DNA of 64,000 nt from contig NZ_JAYGIM010000001.1 of the NCBI RefSeq assembly GCF_034930985.1, forward strand, positions 434,001 to 498,000, written 5' to 3'. The translations under genes were made by a program, and so were the position numbers. The stretch's first letter is position 1. Every line of letters begins with the position of its first letter. The notes below the pieces were generated by a model. That model was not told the DNA's origin and did no database searches. It saw nothing but the letters and a program-made list of their open reading frames with translations. Positions 40,800 through 48,922 of this stretch are shown here, piece after piece. The DNA comes from Arcicella lustrica. GTDB taxonomy: Bacteria; Bacteroidota; Bacteroidia; Cytophagales; Spirosomataceae.

Positions 40800-41936
40800 A
40801 TGAGCAAACACGGAAGAATTTTAGTCGCCATGAGTGGCGGTATCGACAGTTCGGTAGCAGCAGTAATGCTACACGAAGAAGGTTATGAAGTCGTTGGAAT
40901 GACGATGAAAACTTGGGATTATGCCTCTTCGGGCGGAACAAAAAAAGAAACAGGTTGCTGTTCTTTAGACTCCATCAACGATGCCCGAAACGTTGCTGTT
41001 TCTTTGGGCTTTCCACATTATATTTTAGATATTAGAAATGAATTCGGTGATGCCGTAATTGATTACTTCACGGGCGAATACATCGAAGGACGCACGCCAA
41101 ATCCTTGTGTAATGTGCAATACGCACATCAAATGGGATGCACTTTTGCGTAGAGCGGATAAATTAGATTGCGAATTTATTGCCACGGGGCATTATGCCAA
41201 TATCCGTGAAGAAAACGGTAGGCATATTATTTCAAAAGGTGCTGATACTTGGAAAGACCAAAGCTATGTACTTTGGGGCGTTTCGCAAGAAAGTTTGGCT
41301 CGTACAAAATTGCCTTTAGGACATTTGACAAAAGCCAAAATCAGAGAAATGGCAACAGAAAGAGGTTTTATGGATTTAGTGAATAAATCTGAAAGCTATG
41401 AAATCTGTTTTGTACCTGACAACGATTACCGTGGTTTTATCAAAAGAAGAGTAGAAGGCTTGGAAGAAAGAGTAAAAGGCGGAAACTTTTTGGACACGGA
41501 CGGAAAAATTCTTGGCAAACACGAAGGTTATCCATTTTATACCATCGGACAAAGAAAAGGCTTAGGCATCGCTTTGGGCTATCCAGCTTTTGTGACTGAA
41601 ATCAGAAAAGAAACCAACGAAGTAGTGTTGGGGCGTGATAAAGATTTAGAAAGAGACGGCATGGTGGTTGGTCAATTGAACCTATCAAAATATGCTTCTA
41701 TTGATAATCCGATTGAAACCATTACAAAAGTACGTTACAAAGATGCCGGAACACCCGCTACCATTTGGCAAGAAGGCAATAAAATAAAGGCTCATTTCCA
41801 CGAAGCAGTTTCAGGTATTGCACCGGGACAAGCGGCTGTTTTCTACGATGGTGACGACGTAGTTGGCGGAGGTTGGATTATGAAATCGTTCAAACAAGAT
41901 GCTACTTCTGGTATTTTCATGGCAGAAGTAAACTAA
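40800..41936 (+). CDS. mnmA: tRNA-specific 2-thiouridylase MnmA
   Basis: 378 residues from ATG 40800; an upstream TTG would add six residues. ATP-dependent thiolation of U34 in Lys/Glu/Gln tRNAs. PP-loop 'ILVAMSGGIDSSVAAVML', catalytic Cys in 'RTPNPCVMCNTHIKW', the 'GADTWKDQSYVLW' and 'ESYEICFVPDNDYRGFI' stretch with the second catalytic Cys, and the C-terminal beta domain 'YTIGQRKGLGIALGYP'. Complete. The ArsR-type gene follows 5 bp after the stop, so it may be co-transcribed. Confidence 0.96.
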   Translation: MSKHGRILVAMSGGIDSSVAAVMLHEEGYEVVGMTMKTWDYASSGGTKKETGCCSLDSINDARNVAVSLGFPHYILDIRNEFGDAVIDYFTGEYIEGRTPNPCVMCNTHIKWDALLRRADKLDCEFIATGHYANIREENGRHIISKGADTWKDQSYVLWGVSQESLARTKLPLGHLTKAKIREMATERGFMDLVNKSESYEICFVPDNDYRGFIKRRVEGLEERVKGGNFLDTDGKILGKHEGYPFYTIGQRKGLGIALGYPAFVTEIRKETNEVVLGRDKDLERDGMVVGQLNLSKYASIDNPIETITKVRYKDAGTPATIWQEGNKIKAHFHEAVSGIAPGQAAVFYDGDDVVGGGWIMKSFKQDATSGIFMAEVN

Positions 41937-41941
41937 AAAAC

Positions 41942-42217
41942 ATGCAAGAGATTACTCATTTTGTTGAAAAAACCACGAATGCGATAGCTGATAGTTATCG
42001 TCTGAAAATTCTATTAACATTATCTCAAAAAGGAGAAATGTATTGTGGAGAAGTTCAACAATTGATAGGTCTTTCACAATCTACTTGTTCGCATCATGTT
42101 TCAATACTAATTGAAAGTGAATTAGTAGCATCTAAAAAAGAAGGAAAGTTTCATAAGATTTCTTTGAACAGAGAAAATTTTAAAAAACTTTCCGCTTTCT
42201 TTCAGGAACTTTCTTAA
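41942..42217 (+). CDS. ArsR-family winged-helix regulator
   Basis: 91 residues. 'TTNAIADSYRLKILLTLSQK' followed by the recognition region 'EVQQLIGLSQSTCSHHVSIL' and the wing 'LVASKKEGKFHKISL' are typical of ArsR/SmtB proteins. No Cys pair of the classical metal-binding ELCVCDL type is present, so it may respond to a non-metal signal. It starts 5 bp after mnmA but is functionally more likely tied to the old-yellow-enzyme gene 62 bp downstream, with a large palindrome in between. Confidence 0.88.
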   Translation: MQEITHFVEKTTNAIADSYRLKILLTLSQKGEMYCGEVQQLIGLSQSTCSHHVSILIESELVASKKEGKFHKISLNRENFKKLSAFFQELS

Positions 42218-42220
42218 ACG

Positions 42221-42272
42221 TTTTTAGATTGTTAACGTATCGAAAAGTTTCGATGTGTTAACAATCTAAAAA
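42221..42272. promoter_or_regulatory. 52-bp palindrome between arsR-type gene and ene-reductase gene
   Basis: TTTTTAGATTGTTAAC and its exact complement form 16-bp outer arms. The inner GTATCGAAA / TTTCGATGT arms pair with two mismatches around AG. It ends eight bases before the ene-reductase start. It could be an ArsR-type operator (large inverted repeat at the regulated gene) or a terminator for the regulator gene; the TTTTT/AAAAA edges suit both. Confidence 0.7.
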
Positions 42273-42279
42273 TATCATT

Positions 42280-43356
42280 ATGAGTTCTAAATTATTCTCT
42301 TCTGCCAAACTTGGCAACATTGAATTAGCCAATCATATTGTTGTAGCTCCAATGACACGCTCAAGAGCTATCGGAAATATCCCAACTCCATCAATTGCTA
42401 CTTATTATGCACAACGTGCATCGGCAGGCTTAATCATTACAGAAGGTACTTCCCCTTCGCCAAATGGTTTAGGTTATGCTCGTATTCCGGGTATTTTTTC
42501 TCCAGAACAAATTGCAGGTTGGAAAAACGTAACGGATGCTGTTCATGCAAAAGGCGGAAAAATATTTATTCAATTGATGCACTGTGGACGTGTAGCTCAC
42601 CCAGCGAATATGCCAGCCGGTGCTTCTATCGTTGCTCCTTCGGCAATAGCTGCCGCAGGACAAATGTGGACAGATACTGAAGGAATGCAAGCACAACCAA
42701 CACCTTTGGCTTTAACTATTGAAGGAATCAAATTAACTATTGCGGAATATGTACAAGCTGCAAAAAATGCTATTGAAGCAGGTTTTGACGGTGTAGAAAT
42801 CCACGGAGCAAATGGTTATTTGATTGATCAATTTATCAATACAAAATCAAATATTCGTACAGATGAGTATGGTGGTGATATTACGGGTCGTGCTAAATTT
42901 TTGTTAGAAATTGCTTCTCAAACAGTTGAAGCGATTGGAAAAGACAAAGTTGGTGTGCGTCTTTCTCCTTATGGAGTATTTAATGATGTAGGGTTTTTTG
43001 ATACAATTGATACTGACTATCAATACATTGCTGAAAAATTAAATGAAATTGGCGTTGTTTATACGCATTTGGTAAACCATGAGTCAATGGGTGCGCCAGC
43101 AGTTCCTCAGACAGTAATTGATAATGTTCGTAAAGCTTTTAAAGGAACATTAATACTTTCTGGTGGATATGATGTTGCTCGTGCGGAGGCTGATTTAGCT
43201 TCTGGAGCAGCAGATTTAATTGCATTTGGTCGTTCATTTATTTCAAATCCAGATTTAGTAGAACGTTTGAAACAAGGAGCTGAATTAGCTGTTCCAAATG
43301 GAGATACTTTCTATACTCCTGGTGACGAAGGGTTTATTGATTATCCAACACTTTAG
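42280..43356 (+). CDS. Old-yellow-enzyme family alkene reductase
   Basis: 358 residues. FMN-dependent ene-reductase (NemA/OYE type) acting on electrophilic alkenes, quinones or nitro compounds. Signatures: 'IVVAPMTRSRA', 'GLIITEGTSPSPNGLGY', 'FIQLMHCGRVAHP', 'FDGVEIHGANGYLIDQFINT', and 'LIAFGRSFISNPDLVERLKQ'. The HGAN dyad for substrate binding is intact. Downstream of an ArsR-type regulator and palindrome, suggesting electrophile-responsive control as for nemR-nemA in E. coli (different regulator family). Confidence 0.94.
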   Translation: MSSKLFSSAKLGNIELANHIVVAPMTRSRAIGNIPTPSIATYYAQRASAGLIITEGTSPSPNGLGYARIPGIFSPEQIAGWKNVTDAVHAKGGKIFIQLMHCGRVAHPANMPAGASIVAPSAIAAAGQMWTDTEGMQAQPTPLALTIEGIKLTIAEYVQAAKNAIEAGFDGVEIHGANGYLIDQFINTKSNIRTDEYGGDITGRAKFLLEIASQTVEAIGKDKVGVRLSPYGVFNDVGFFDTIDTDYQYIAEKLNEIGVVYTHLVNHESMGAPAVPQTVIDNVRKAFKGTLILSGGYDVARAEADLASGAADLIAFGRSFISNPDLVERLKQGAELAVPNGDTFYTPGDEGFIDYPTL

Positions 43357-43364
43357 GAATTGAG

Positions 43365-43419
43365 AGTTTTGAGTGCGGAGTGCTGAATGTTTTACACTCC
43401 TCGCTCCGCATTCAAAACT
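43365..43419. terminator. Bidirectional hairpin
   Basis: AGTTTTGAGTGCGGAG and CTCCGCATTCAAAACT pair over 16 bp with one wobble. It lies between the convergent ene-reductase and deformylase-like genes. No long T-run, so strength is moderate. Confidence 0.7.
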
Positions 43420-43432
43420 AGTCACTCATCAG

Positions 43433-43918
43433 CTACATCCTATACTTAAACGCTTTATCATCAACCGCTCGCATGGTGCAAAGTACTCCATTTAGATGGT
43501 CGTACTCGTGTTGCAGAAGTTCAGCAAGGTCATCTTCCATTTGCCAAGATTGTTCTAGCCAATGTTCATTTAAATAATGTATCGTTAGCGATTTATGACG
43601 TTTTACTTTTACCAAAAGGTTGGGGAAACTCATACAATCGTCCCACATTTCAAACATTTCTTCGCTAATATTATCAAAAACAGGATTGATAAAAACCACA
43701 GGTTTATCAATATTCATGTAAATTACTCTTTTCATAATGCCCAGTTGTGGGGCGGCGATGGCTCTGCCAAAATTGTACTTTGCCCTGATTTCTTCCATCA
43801 CATTATGCAAATCTGCTACCCATTCTTTTACCAAAGGCAATTCTTCTTTGTTAACAGGTTCACAAACTTCATACAAACGTGGGTCGCCGAGTAACAATAA
43901 ATCATTCAGATGTTTCAT
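43433..43918 (-). CDS. Divergent peptide deformylase-like protein
   Basis: 161 residues. The three deformylase motifs are recognisable but altered: GxGxAAxQ as 'GRAIAAPQLGIMKRVIYM', EGCLS as 'WDDCMSFPNLLVKV', and HExDH intact as 'LLQHEYDHLNGVL'. The metal ligands (Cys, two His) and catalytic Glu remain, so hydrolase activity is possible. The EG-to-DD change suggests a specialised paralogue rather than the housekeeping Def. A second, canonical def gene would be expected elsewhere. It is 38 bp from a divergent aminotransferase gene. Confidence 0.85.
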   Translation of the reverse strand: MKHLNDLLLLGDPRLYEVCEPVNKEELPLVKEWVADLHNVMEEIRAKYNFGRAIAAPQLGIMKRVIYMNIDKPVVFINPVFDNISEEMFEMWDDCMSFPNLLVKVKRHKSLTIHYLNEHWLEQSWQMEDDLAELLQHEYDHLNGVLCTMRAVDDKAFKYRM

Positions 43919-43956
43919 ATCTTTGGGTTTGATTGACGAACAGATGTTTACAAGCT

Positions 43957-44553
43957 ATGCAATTATTAGAAACCATACAAATCAAAGACGGAAAATTTCA
44001 GCATATCGAATACCACAACCAGCGATTTAATGCTTCCAGAAAAGCTTTATTTCAAGTAGAAGAGGCTGTGAACTTGGAAGGAATCATCCAAATTCCTGCG
44101 GATTTTTGTGAAGGAATTGTGCGTTGTAGAGTACTTTACGAAAGCGAAATACAAGAAATTACTTTTGCTCCCTATACTTTTAAAAATATTACAAAACTAA
44201 AAGTAGTAGCTGTTCCCAGTATTGATTACTCGTATAAATATGCTGACAGACAAGTGTTTGGAGACTTACTTCAACAAAACCCCGAAGCCGATGAAGTAAT
44301 TATGCTACAAAATGGATTGATAACAGATTGTACCATTGCCTGTTTGGCTTTTTATGACGGAAGCCAATGGTTTGTGCCGTCAACACCACTACTGAAAGGT
44401 ACTCGCCGACAACAATTATTAGATAAAGGATTAGTAAAAGAAAGAATCATCCAAGCAAGCGACCTCGCTACTTTTCAGAAAGTATGTTTAATCAATACTT
44501 TTAGAGATTTGGATATTGCCGTGGCGGTGGATTGTGAGGGGATTTTGTTTTGA
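43957..44553 (+). CDS. Class IV aminotransferase (PabC-like)
   Basis: 198 residues from ATG 43957, short for the family (usually 250 or more). 'ETIQIKDGKFQHIEYHNQRF' matches the N-terminal start; the PLP Lys is probably in 'IDYSYKYADRQVF'. 'EVIMLQNGLITDCTIACLAF' and 'PSTPLLKGTRRQQLL' match the cofactor-phosphate and C-terminal motifs. Likely 4-amino-4-deoxychorismate lyase or a relative, supplying p-aminobenzoate for folate, but a partner pabB is not nearby. Divergent from the deformylase-like gene. Confidence 0.83.
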   Translation: MQLLETIQIKDGKFQHIEYHNQRFNASRKALFQVEEAVNLEGIIQIPADFCEGIVRCRVLYESEIQEITFAPYTFKNITKLKVVAVPSIDYSYKYADRQVFGDLLQQNPEADEVIMLQNGLITDCTIACLAFYDGSQWFVPSTPLLKGTRRQQLLDKGLVKERIIQASDLATFQKVCLINTFRDLDIAVAVDCEGILF

Positions 44554-44571
44554 GTGAATGGAGTCAAACAT

Positions 44572-44838
44572 TAATTATATCACTAAATGAAATTGGCATA
44601 TATAAAGATTTAATCGTCATATCACTAAATGAAATTGACATATATAAAGATTTAAACGTCATATCACTAAATGAAATTAGCATATATAAAGATTTAAACG
44701 TCATATTACTAAATATAATTGACATATATAAAGACTTTAAAGCCATGTTGCTAAATGAAATTAGCATATATAAAGACTTAAACGTAATGTCACTAAATGT
44801 AATTGACATACATAAAGATTTAAGTGTCGTGTCATAAA
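44572..44838. repeat. 42-bp tandem array, family A (second locus, opposite orientation)
   Basis: The AAAG landmark recurs at 44604, 44646, 44688, 44730, 44772 and 44814, exactly 42 bp apart. The unit is the reverse complement of the family at 25622-25866: CATATATAAAGATTTAAACG here against CTTTATACACG-type there, with the shared palindrome CACTAAATG / CATTTAGTG. Because 42 is a multiple of three, open frames run through the array on both strands and encode 14-residue repeats (for example ISLNEIDIYKDLNV); I treat these as spurious. Confidence 0.9.
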
Positions 44839-44938
44839 ATATTCTTGAGCGATGTGGCACCAAAAAGAAAGTCAATATTAAACAATTAAGAACAAGTGTT
44901 TTTTATTATTTTTAGTAATTAATTTATCTCAAATTGCT

Positions 44939-45742
44939 ATGCCCCATCCTTCTCAATCATCACCCAAATTTTATATTATTATACTTATTGGTCTAGTTTC
45001 TATTATAGGAGCAATTTATCTTGTTTATTTTCAGCCATTAAAAAACAGTTCCCAGTGGATTATGACCATTGTTCTATTCATCTTTGGTATAGCTTGTTTA
45101 ACAGAACTATGGAGGGGAAAAATAAGCTTTGAAAATAATTTTATCAAATCAACAGGAATGTTTGCCGTTTTAGTGATTTTATGTGCTTTTATATTCAATA
45201 AAATTTCCCCTCCAACAGAGGAATCTAGTTTGAAAATACAAGTAAAAGATTGGCAAGGCACCTCTGTTTTAGCCAATGAAAAGCAAGTGATAAAGGTTAG
45301 CTCTGGAAAATTCAGTAAAATCTATGGCTTAAATTCTGAGAGTGAGGTATTACTTACTTTTATGCGAGATGCCGATAGTGTAGAGATTGAAGTGTTAAAT
45401 TACAATTGGCAAATAGACAAACATGGTAAAAGTGCTATTTATTCTATCCCTAAAAATGAAATCCTTAATCTAGTTTTAGCACCTGCCAAAGAAAGATGTT
45501 GCCTCTATGGAAGAGTAATTTTTGATGACAATAAAACCCACAATTTAGCCAACATTATAGTACAAGCAGAAGGAGTAAGTACTACAACTCAAGCTGATGG
45601 AAATTATTTGCTAGAACTACCGATTGAAAAACAGTTGCAACAATACATTAATATTACTGCAACTGTAGCTAATTATGAAGGAAGTTGTATTGGCAACACA
45701 GCAAACCCTTGTAAAACAATAAGCTTAGTATTGAAAAAGTAA
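44939..45742 (+). CDS. Membrane protein with carboxypeptidase-regulatory-like C-terminal domain
   Basis: 267 residues. Three hydrophobic helices (about 11-31, 38-55, 72-88) are followed by a soluble region of 175 residues. The C-terminal part reads 'LYGRVIFDDNKTHNLANIIV' and 'TTTQADGNYLLELP', a CarboxypepD_reg-like beta sandwich, with paired cysteines near CCLYG and CIGN..C. The middle 'KIYGLNSESEVLLTFM' is beta-rich and unassigned. It lies 7 bp before the exported TPR protein gene, so both are surely one operon. Function unknown; possibly an envelope scaffold for the TPR protein. Confidence 0.75.
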   Translation: MPHPSQSSPKFYIIILIGLVSIIGAIYLVYFQPLKNSSQWIMTIVLFIFGIACLTELWRGKISFENNFIKSTGMFAVLVILCAFIFNKISPPTEESSLKIQVKDWQGTSVLANEKQVIKVSSGKFSKIYGLNSESEVLLTFMRDADSVEIEVLNYNWQIDKHGKSAIYSIPKNEILNLVLAPAKERCCLYGRVIFDDNKTHNLANIIVQAEGVSTTTQADGNYLLELPIEKQLQQYINITATVANYEGSCIGNTANPCKTISLVLKK

Positions 45743-45749
45743 TACTCCT

Positions 45750-48700
45750 ATGAAAAGCATCTCAATTTTTGTTTACATTTTCTTTGTATGTATTCTGCAT
45801 AGTTTAGCACAAGAACAGCTAACTATAAGAACAGTACTAAATACTTCTGAAGGGAAGGCTTTAGGTGGAATAGCTGTAACCATCAACGGAATAGGAAATA
45901 CTATAACGAACGGAACTGGATTTGCTACCTTTCCCAATCTTAAAAACTCTCATGGGAAAACCTCGGGTGATGCCATTAATCTTTATGTAGAAAATACTAA
46001 TTATGCTTTGGTAAATCATTATGACCTTAGAAATTATATTTTACCCAAAGACAGAAGTATGCCTATTGAAATTATTTTAGCTAAAAATGAAGAAAAAGAT
46101 AGATACATCAAACAACATCTAGCTTATATTGGTAAAATTTCTTTGGAGAAAGATTTTGATAAAAAAGAAGGTGAATTAACTAAACAAATTGAAAAACATA
46201 GAAATGCTTTTGAAAAATTAGCTTTTGATAGCCAAAAGGAGCGTAAAAGTCTGATGTTTAGAATAGATTCACTTTACAAACAGTTAGATTTTATACAAAA
46301 ACAGCGAGTAGAAAAAACGAATATCTCTGAACAAATTGCAAGCGTTTTAGCTCAAAGTTCTCAGCCTGATTCTTTTTTGTTAAATGCCTATGCCTATTTT
46401 AGGAAGGGTAATTTTGAGCTTGCTCAAAAAGTATTGAACCCCAGCCAAATAGACCAAGAGCGATTGGATTATGAAAATGAAGAAAGATTAGCCAATGCTC
46501 ATACAACTTTAGCAAAACAAAACAAAAAAAACTATATCGCTAAATGTTTATTAAAAGCCCAATTATACAACTTAATACCTCAAATAGACTCCAGTGAAAT
46601 TTGGTTTGAAAAAGCCTACCAAGCAGATACCAATAATACTAATACGCTTTTTGAGTATGCTTATTTCCTCCAAAAACAAAATAGACCCAAACGCCCAGCA
46701 GAATTATACGAGCGAGCTTTGCAAATTTATGAAACCTTAGCCAAAGCAAATCCCGAGCAGTATTTGACTAATGTAGCTACAACTTTAAACAATTTGGGTG
46801 AGTATTATAGGGTTAATAACTTAAAATCTTTAGCCCAACAAAGTTATAATCGAGCCTTGCAGATACAAGAAAGCTTAGTAAAGAACAATCCCGAACAGAA
46901 TTTGCCTTATATGGCAATGATTCTAAATAATTTAGGGATATTTTATAAAGACAATAACTTAACAGAGCAAGCTCAAATAGCTTACAAAAGAGCTTTGCTG
47001 ATAAGAGAAGACTTAGCTAAGAAGAATCCAGTAGTTTACTTGCCTGATGTAGCGACAACCTTAAACAATTTAGGAAATTTTTATAGAGCTAATAATTTAA
47101 GAGAACAAGCTCAGCAAGCCTACCAAAGAGCATTAGAGTCTTATGAAGACTTAGTCAAGAAGAATCCATCAACTTATTTGGCTGATATGGCTATGACTTT
47201 AAACAATTTAGGGGTCTTTTACAGTGATAATAATTTAAGTGAACAAGCTCAAAAATCCTATGAAAGATCTTTAATGATTTATGAAGACTTAGCCAAGAAG
47301 AACCCAGAACAGTACTTGACTTATCTGGCGATGACTTTAAGCAACTTAGGAGTATTGTATCAGGATAATAATTTAAGTGAACAAGCCCAGCAAGCCTATC
47401 AAAGAGCTTTGAAGATTTATGAAGACTTAGCCAAGAAGAATCCACAACAGTACTTAGCGTATGTGGCTAAGACCTTAAATAATTTGGCAGTATTTTACAA
47501 CGATAGTAATTTAAAAAAGCAAGCTCAAGAAGTTAATGAAAGAGCTTTGCAGATTTATGAAGATTTAGCAAAGGTTAATCCTGAACAGTACTTGTTTGAT
47601 GTGGCAACAACTTTAAATAATTTAGGATTTTGTTTAAGCGACAATAATTTAAAAGAGCAAGCTCAGCAAGCCTATGAACGAGCTTTGATGATTTTTCAAA
47701 ACTTATCCAAGAATAATTCAGCCCAGTACTTAACTTATGTCGCTGGCACCTTAAACAATTTAGGTTTATTTTATAAGGACAATAATTTGAAAGGGCAAGC
47801 CGAGCAAGCCTATGAGCAAGCCTTGCATATAAAGGAAGACTTAGCAAAAGAAAATCCCGATCAGTACTTGCCTGACGTAGCGATGATATTAAACAATTTA
47901 GGGATACTATATAAGGAGAATGACTTAAAAAAGCAGGCATTGAAAGTCTACGAGCAATCTTTGCAGGTTCATGAGGATTTAGTCAAAATTAATCCTAAGA
48001 AGTACTTACCTGATATGGCTGGAGTCTTAAACGATTTGGGGAATTTTTACAGCGACAATAATTTTAAAGAGAAAGCCTATGTGCGAGCCTTACAGATTTT
48101 TGAATCCTTAGCCAAAACAAATCCTAATCAGTACTTACCTAACGTGGCGATGACCTTAAATAATTTGGGGATATTCTATAAGGACAATAATCTAAAAGTG
48201 CAAGCCCAGAAAGCCTACGAGCGAGCCTTGAAAATTTATGAAAACTTCGCCAAAGCAAATCCTGAATTATACTTATCTGATGTGGCGATAACACAAATTA
48301 ACTATGCGTTATTTTGGGCAAATGAAAATGAGATAGAAAAAACTATGAGCTTTATGATAAAAGGGCTAAAAAGTTATCAAACCGTGGCTGTTTTATTAAA
48401 TGATGATATCTTTTGGCAAAAAGCAAAAAGTGTAAAAGATGTTTTATCAAAATATATATCCATTGATTCTCTTTATCAGCATAAATTAAGCTTCGAGCAA
48501 GCGATAATAGAATTTAATTCCCAATATCCTTTAGCCACCAAAGAAGAGAAAGCATCCGCCTTAGGTAGTGCCTCATGTTATGCTTTGTTTTGTAAAGAGT
48601 ACAAATTGGCAGAGGATTTTGCTCGCAAAGGTTTAGCCGTCGCTCCTCAGAAAAATTGGATTTATACTAATTTAGCTTTGGCACTTTTATTACAAAATCG

Positions 48701-48857
48701 TTGGGTAGAGGCAAAAAAAATCTATCAAGAAAAGCAAAATTTAATAGGTAATAATGAAAAACCATTGAAAGAAAGCTTTTTAAATGATTTAGTAGATTTA
48801 GAAAAGGCAAATATCACTCATCCAGATTTTGATAAAGTTCGGGCTTTATTGAAGTGA
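45750..48857 (+). CDS. Exported tetratricopeptide-repeat protein
   Basis: 1035 residues. Signal peptide to about residue 20 (ILHSLAQ). Residues 22-95 form a carboxypeptidase-regulatory/Ig-like domain, residues about 130-195 a coiled coil (KEGELTKQIEKHRNAFEKLA). From residue 323 eleven tandem 46-residue units (one shortened to 43) plus a degenerate twelfth follow; a typical unit reads ALKIYEDLAKKNP then YL..VA.TLNNL..FY.D.NL..QAQ. These are TPR helices of the TPR_12/kinesin-light-chain style. The C-terminal 190 residues are TPR-like helices without a catalytic motif. Units 4-7 are very similar at DNA level, implying recent expansion. Likely a periplasmic or surface protein-binding scaffold. 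Confidence 0.87.
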   Translation: MKSISIFVYIFFVCILHSLAQEQLTIRTVLNTSEGKALGGIAVTINGIGNTITNGTGFATFPNLKNSHGKTSGDAINLYVENTNYALVNHYDLRNYILPKDRSMPIEIILAKNEEKDRYIKQHLAYIGKISLEKDFDKKEGELTKQIEKHRNAFEKLAFDSQKERKSLMFRIDSLYKQLDFIQKQRVEKTNISEQIASVLAQSSQPDSFLLNAYAYFRKGNFELAQKVLNPSQIDQERLDYENEERLANAHTTLAKQNKKNYIAKCLLKAQLYNLIPQIDSSEIWFEKAYQADTNNTNTLFEYAYFLQKQNRPKRPAELYERALQIYETLAKANPEQYLTNVATTLNNLGEYYRVNNLKSLAQQSYNRALQIQESLVKNNPEQNLPYMAMILNNLGIFYKDNNLTEQAQIAYKRALLIREDLAKKNPVVYLPDVATTLNNLGNFYRANNLREQAQQAYQRALESYEDLVKKNPSTYLADMAMTLNNLGVFYSDNNLSEQAQKSYERSLMIYEDLAKKNPEQYLTYLAMTLSNLGVLYQDNNLSEQAQQAYQRALKIYEDLAKKNPQQYLAYVAKTLNNLAVFYNDSNLKKQAQEVNERALQIYEDLAKVNPEQYLFDVATTLNNLGFCLSDNNLKEQAQQAYERALMIFQNLSKNNSAQYLTYVAGTLNNLGLFYKDNNLKGQAEQAYEQALHIKEDLAKENPDQYLPDVAMILNNLGILYKENDLKKQALKVYEQSLQVHEDLVKINPKKYLPDMAGVLNDLGNFYSDNNFKEKAYVRALQIFESLAKTNPNQYLPNVAMTLNNLGIFYKDNNLKVQAQKAYERALKIYENFAKANPELYLSDVAITQINYALFWANENEIEKTMSFMIKGLKSYQTVAVLLNDDIFWQKAKSVKDVLSKYISIDSLYQHKLSFEQAIIEFNSQYPLATKEEKASALGSASCYALFCKEYKLAEDFARKGLAVAPQKNWIYTNLALALLLQNRWVEAKKIYQEKQNLIGNNEKPLKESFLNDLVDLEKANITHPDFDKVRALLK
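46716..48362 (+). repeat. Coding 138-bp tandem repeat of the TPR gene
   Basis: Unit starts fall at 46716, 46854, 46992, 47130, 47268, 47406, 47544, 47682, 47820, 47958, 48087 and 48225. All intervals are 138 bp except one of 129 bp (unit 10 lost three codons). Neighbouring units share long identical stretches such as GAAGACTTAGCCAAGAAGAA, a substrate for slippage or recombination that could vary repeat number between strains. Confidence 0.85.
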
Positions 48858-48922
48858 AGATAATAGCTCTCATACATTGTCCGCTACGACCAATCTGAAA
48901 CAAACGTCAAATTGGGGAATCC

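Noticed and set aside
44550..44837. Open frame through the second family A array encoding 14-residue repeats, on both strands
   Set aside because: The frames exist only because 42 bp is a multiple of three. The other array of the family shows no corresponding gene, and composition is that of the repeat.
47575..47940. 121-codon frame opposite the TPR repeats
   Set aside because: Antisense to repeat DNA, kept open by repeat periodicity.
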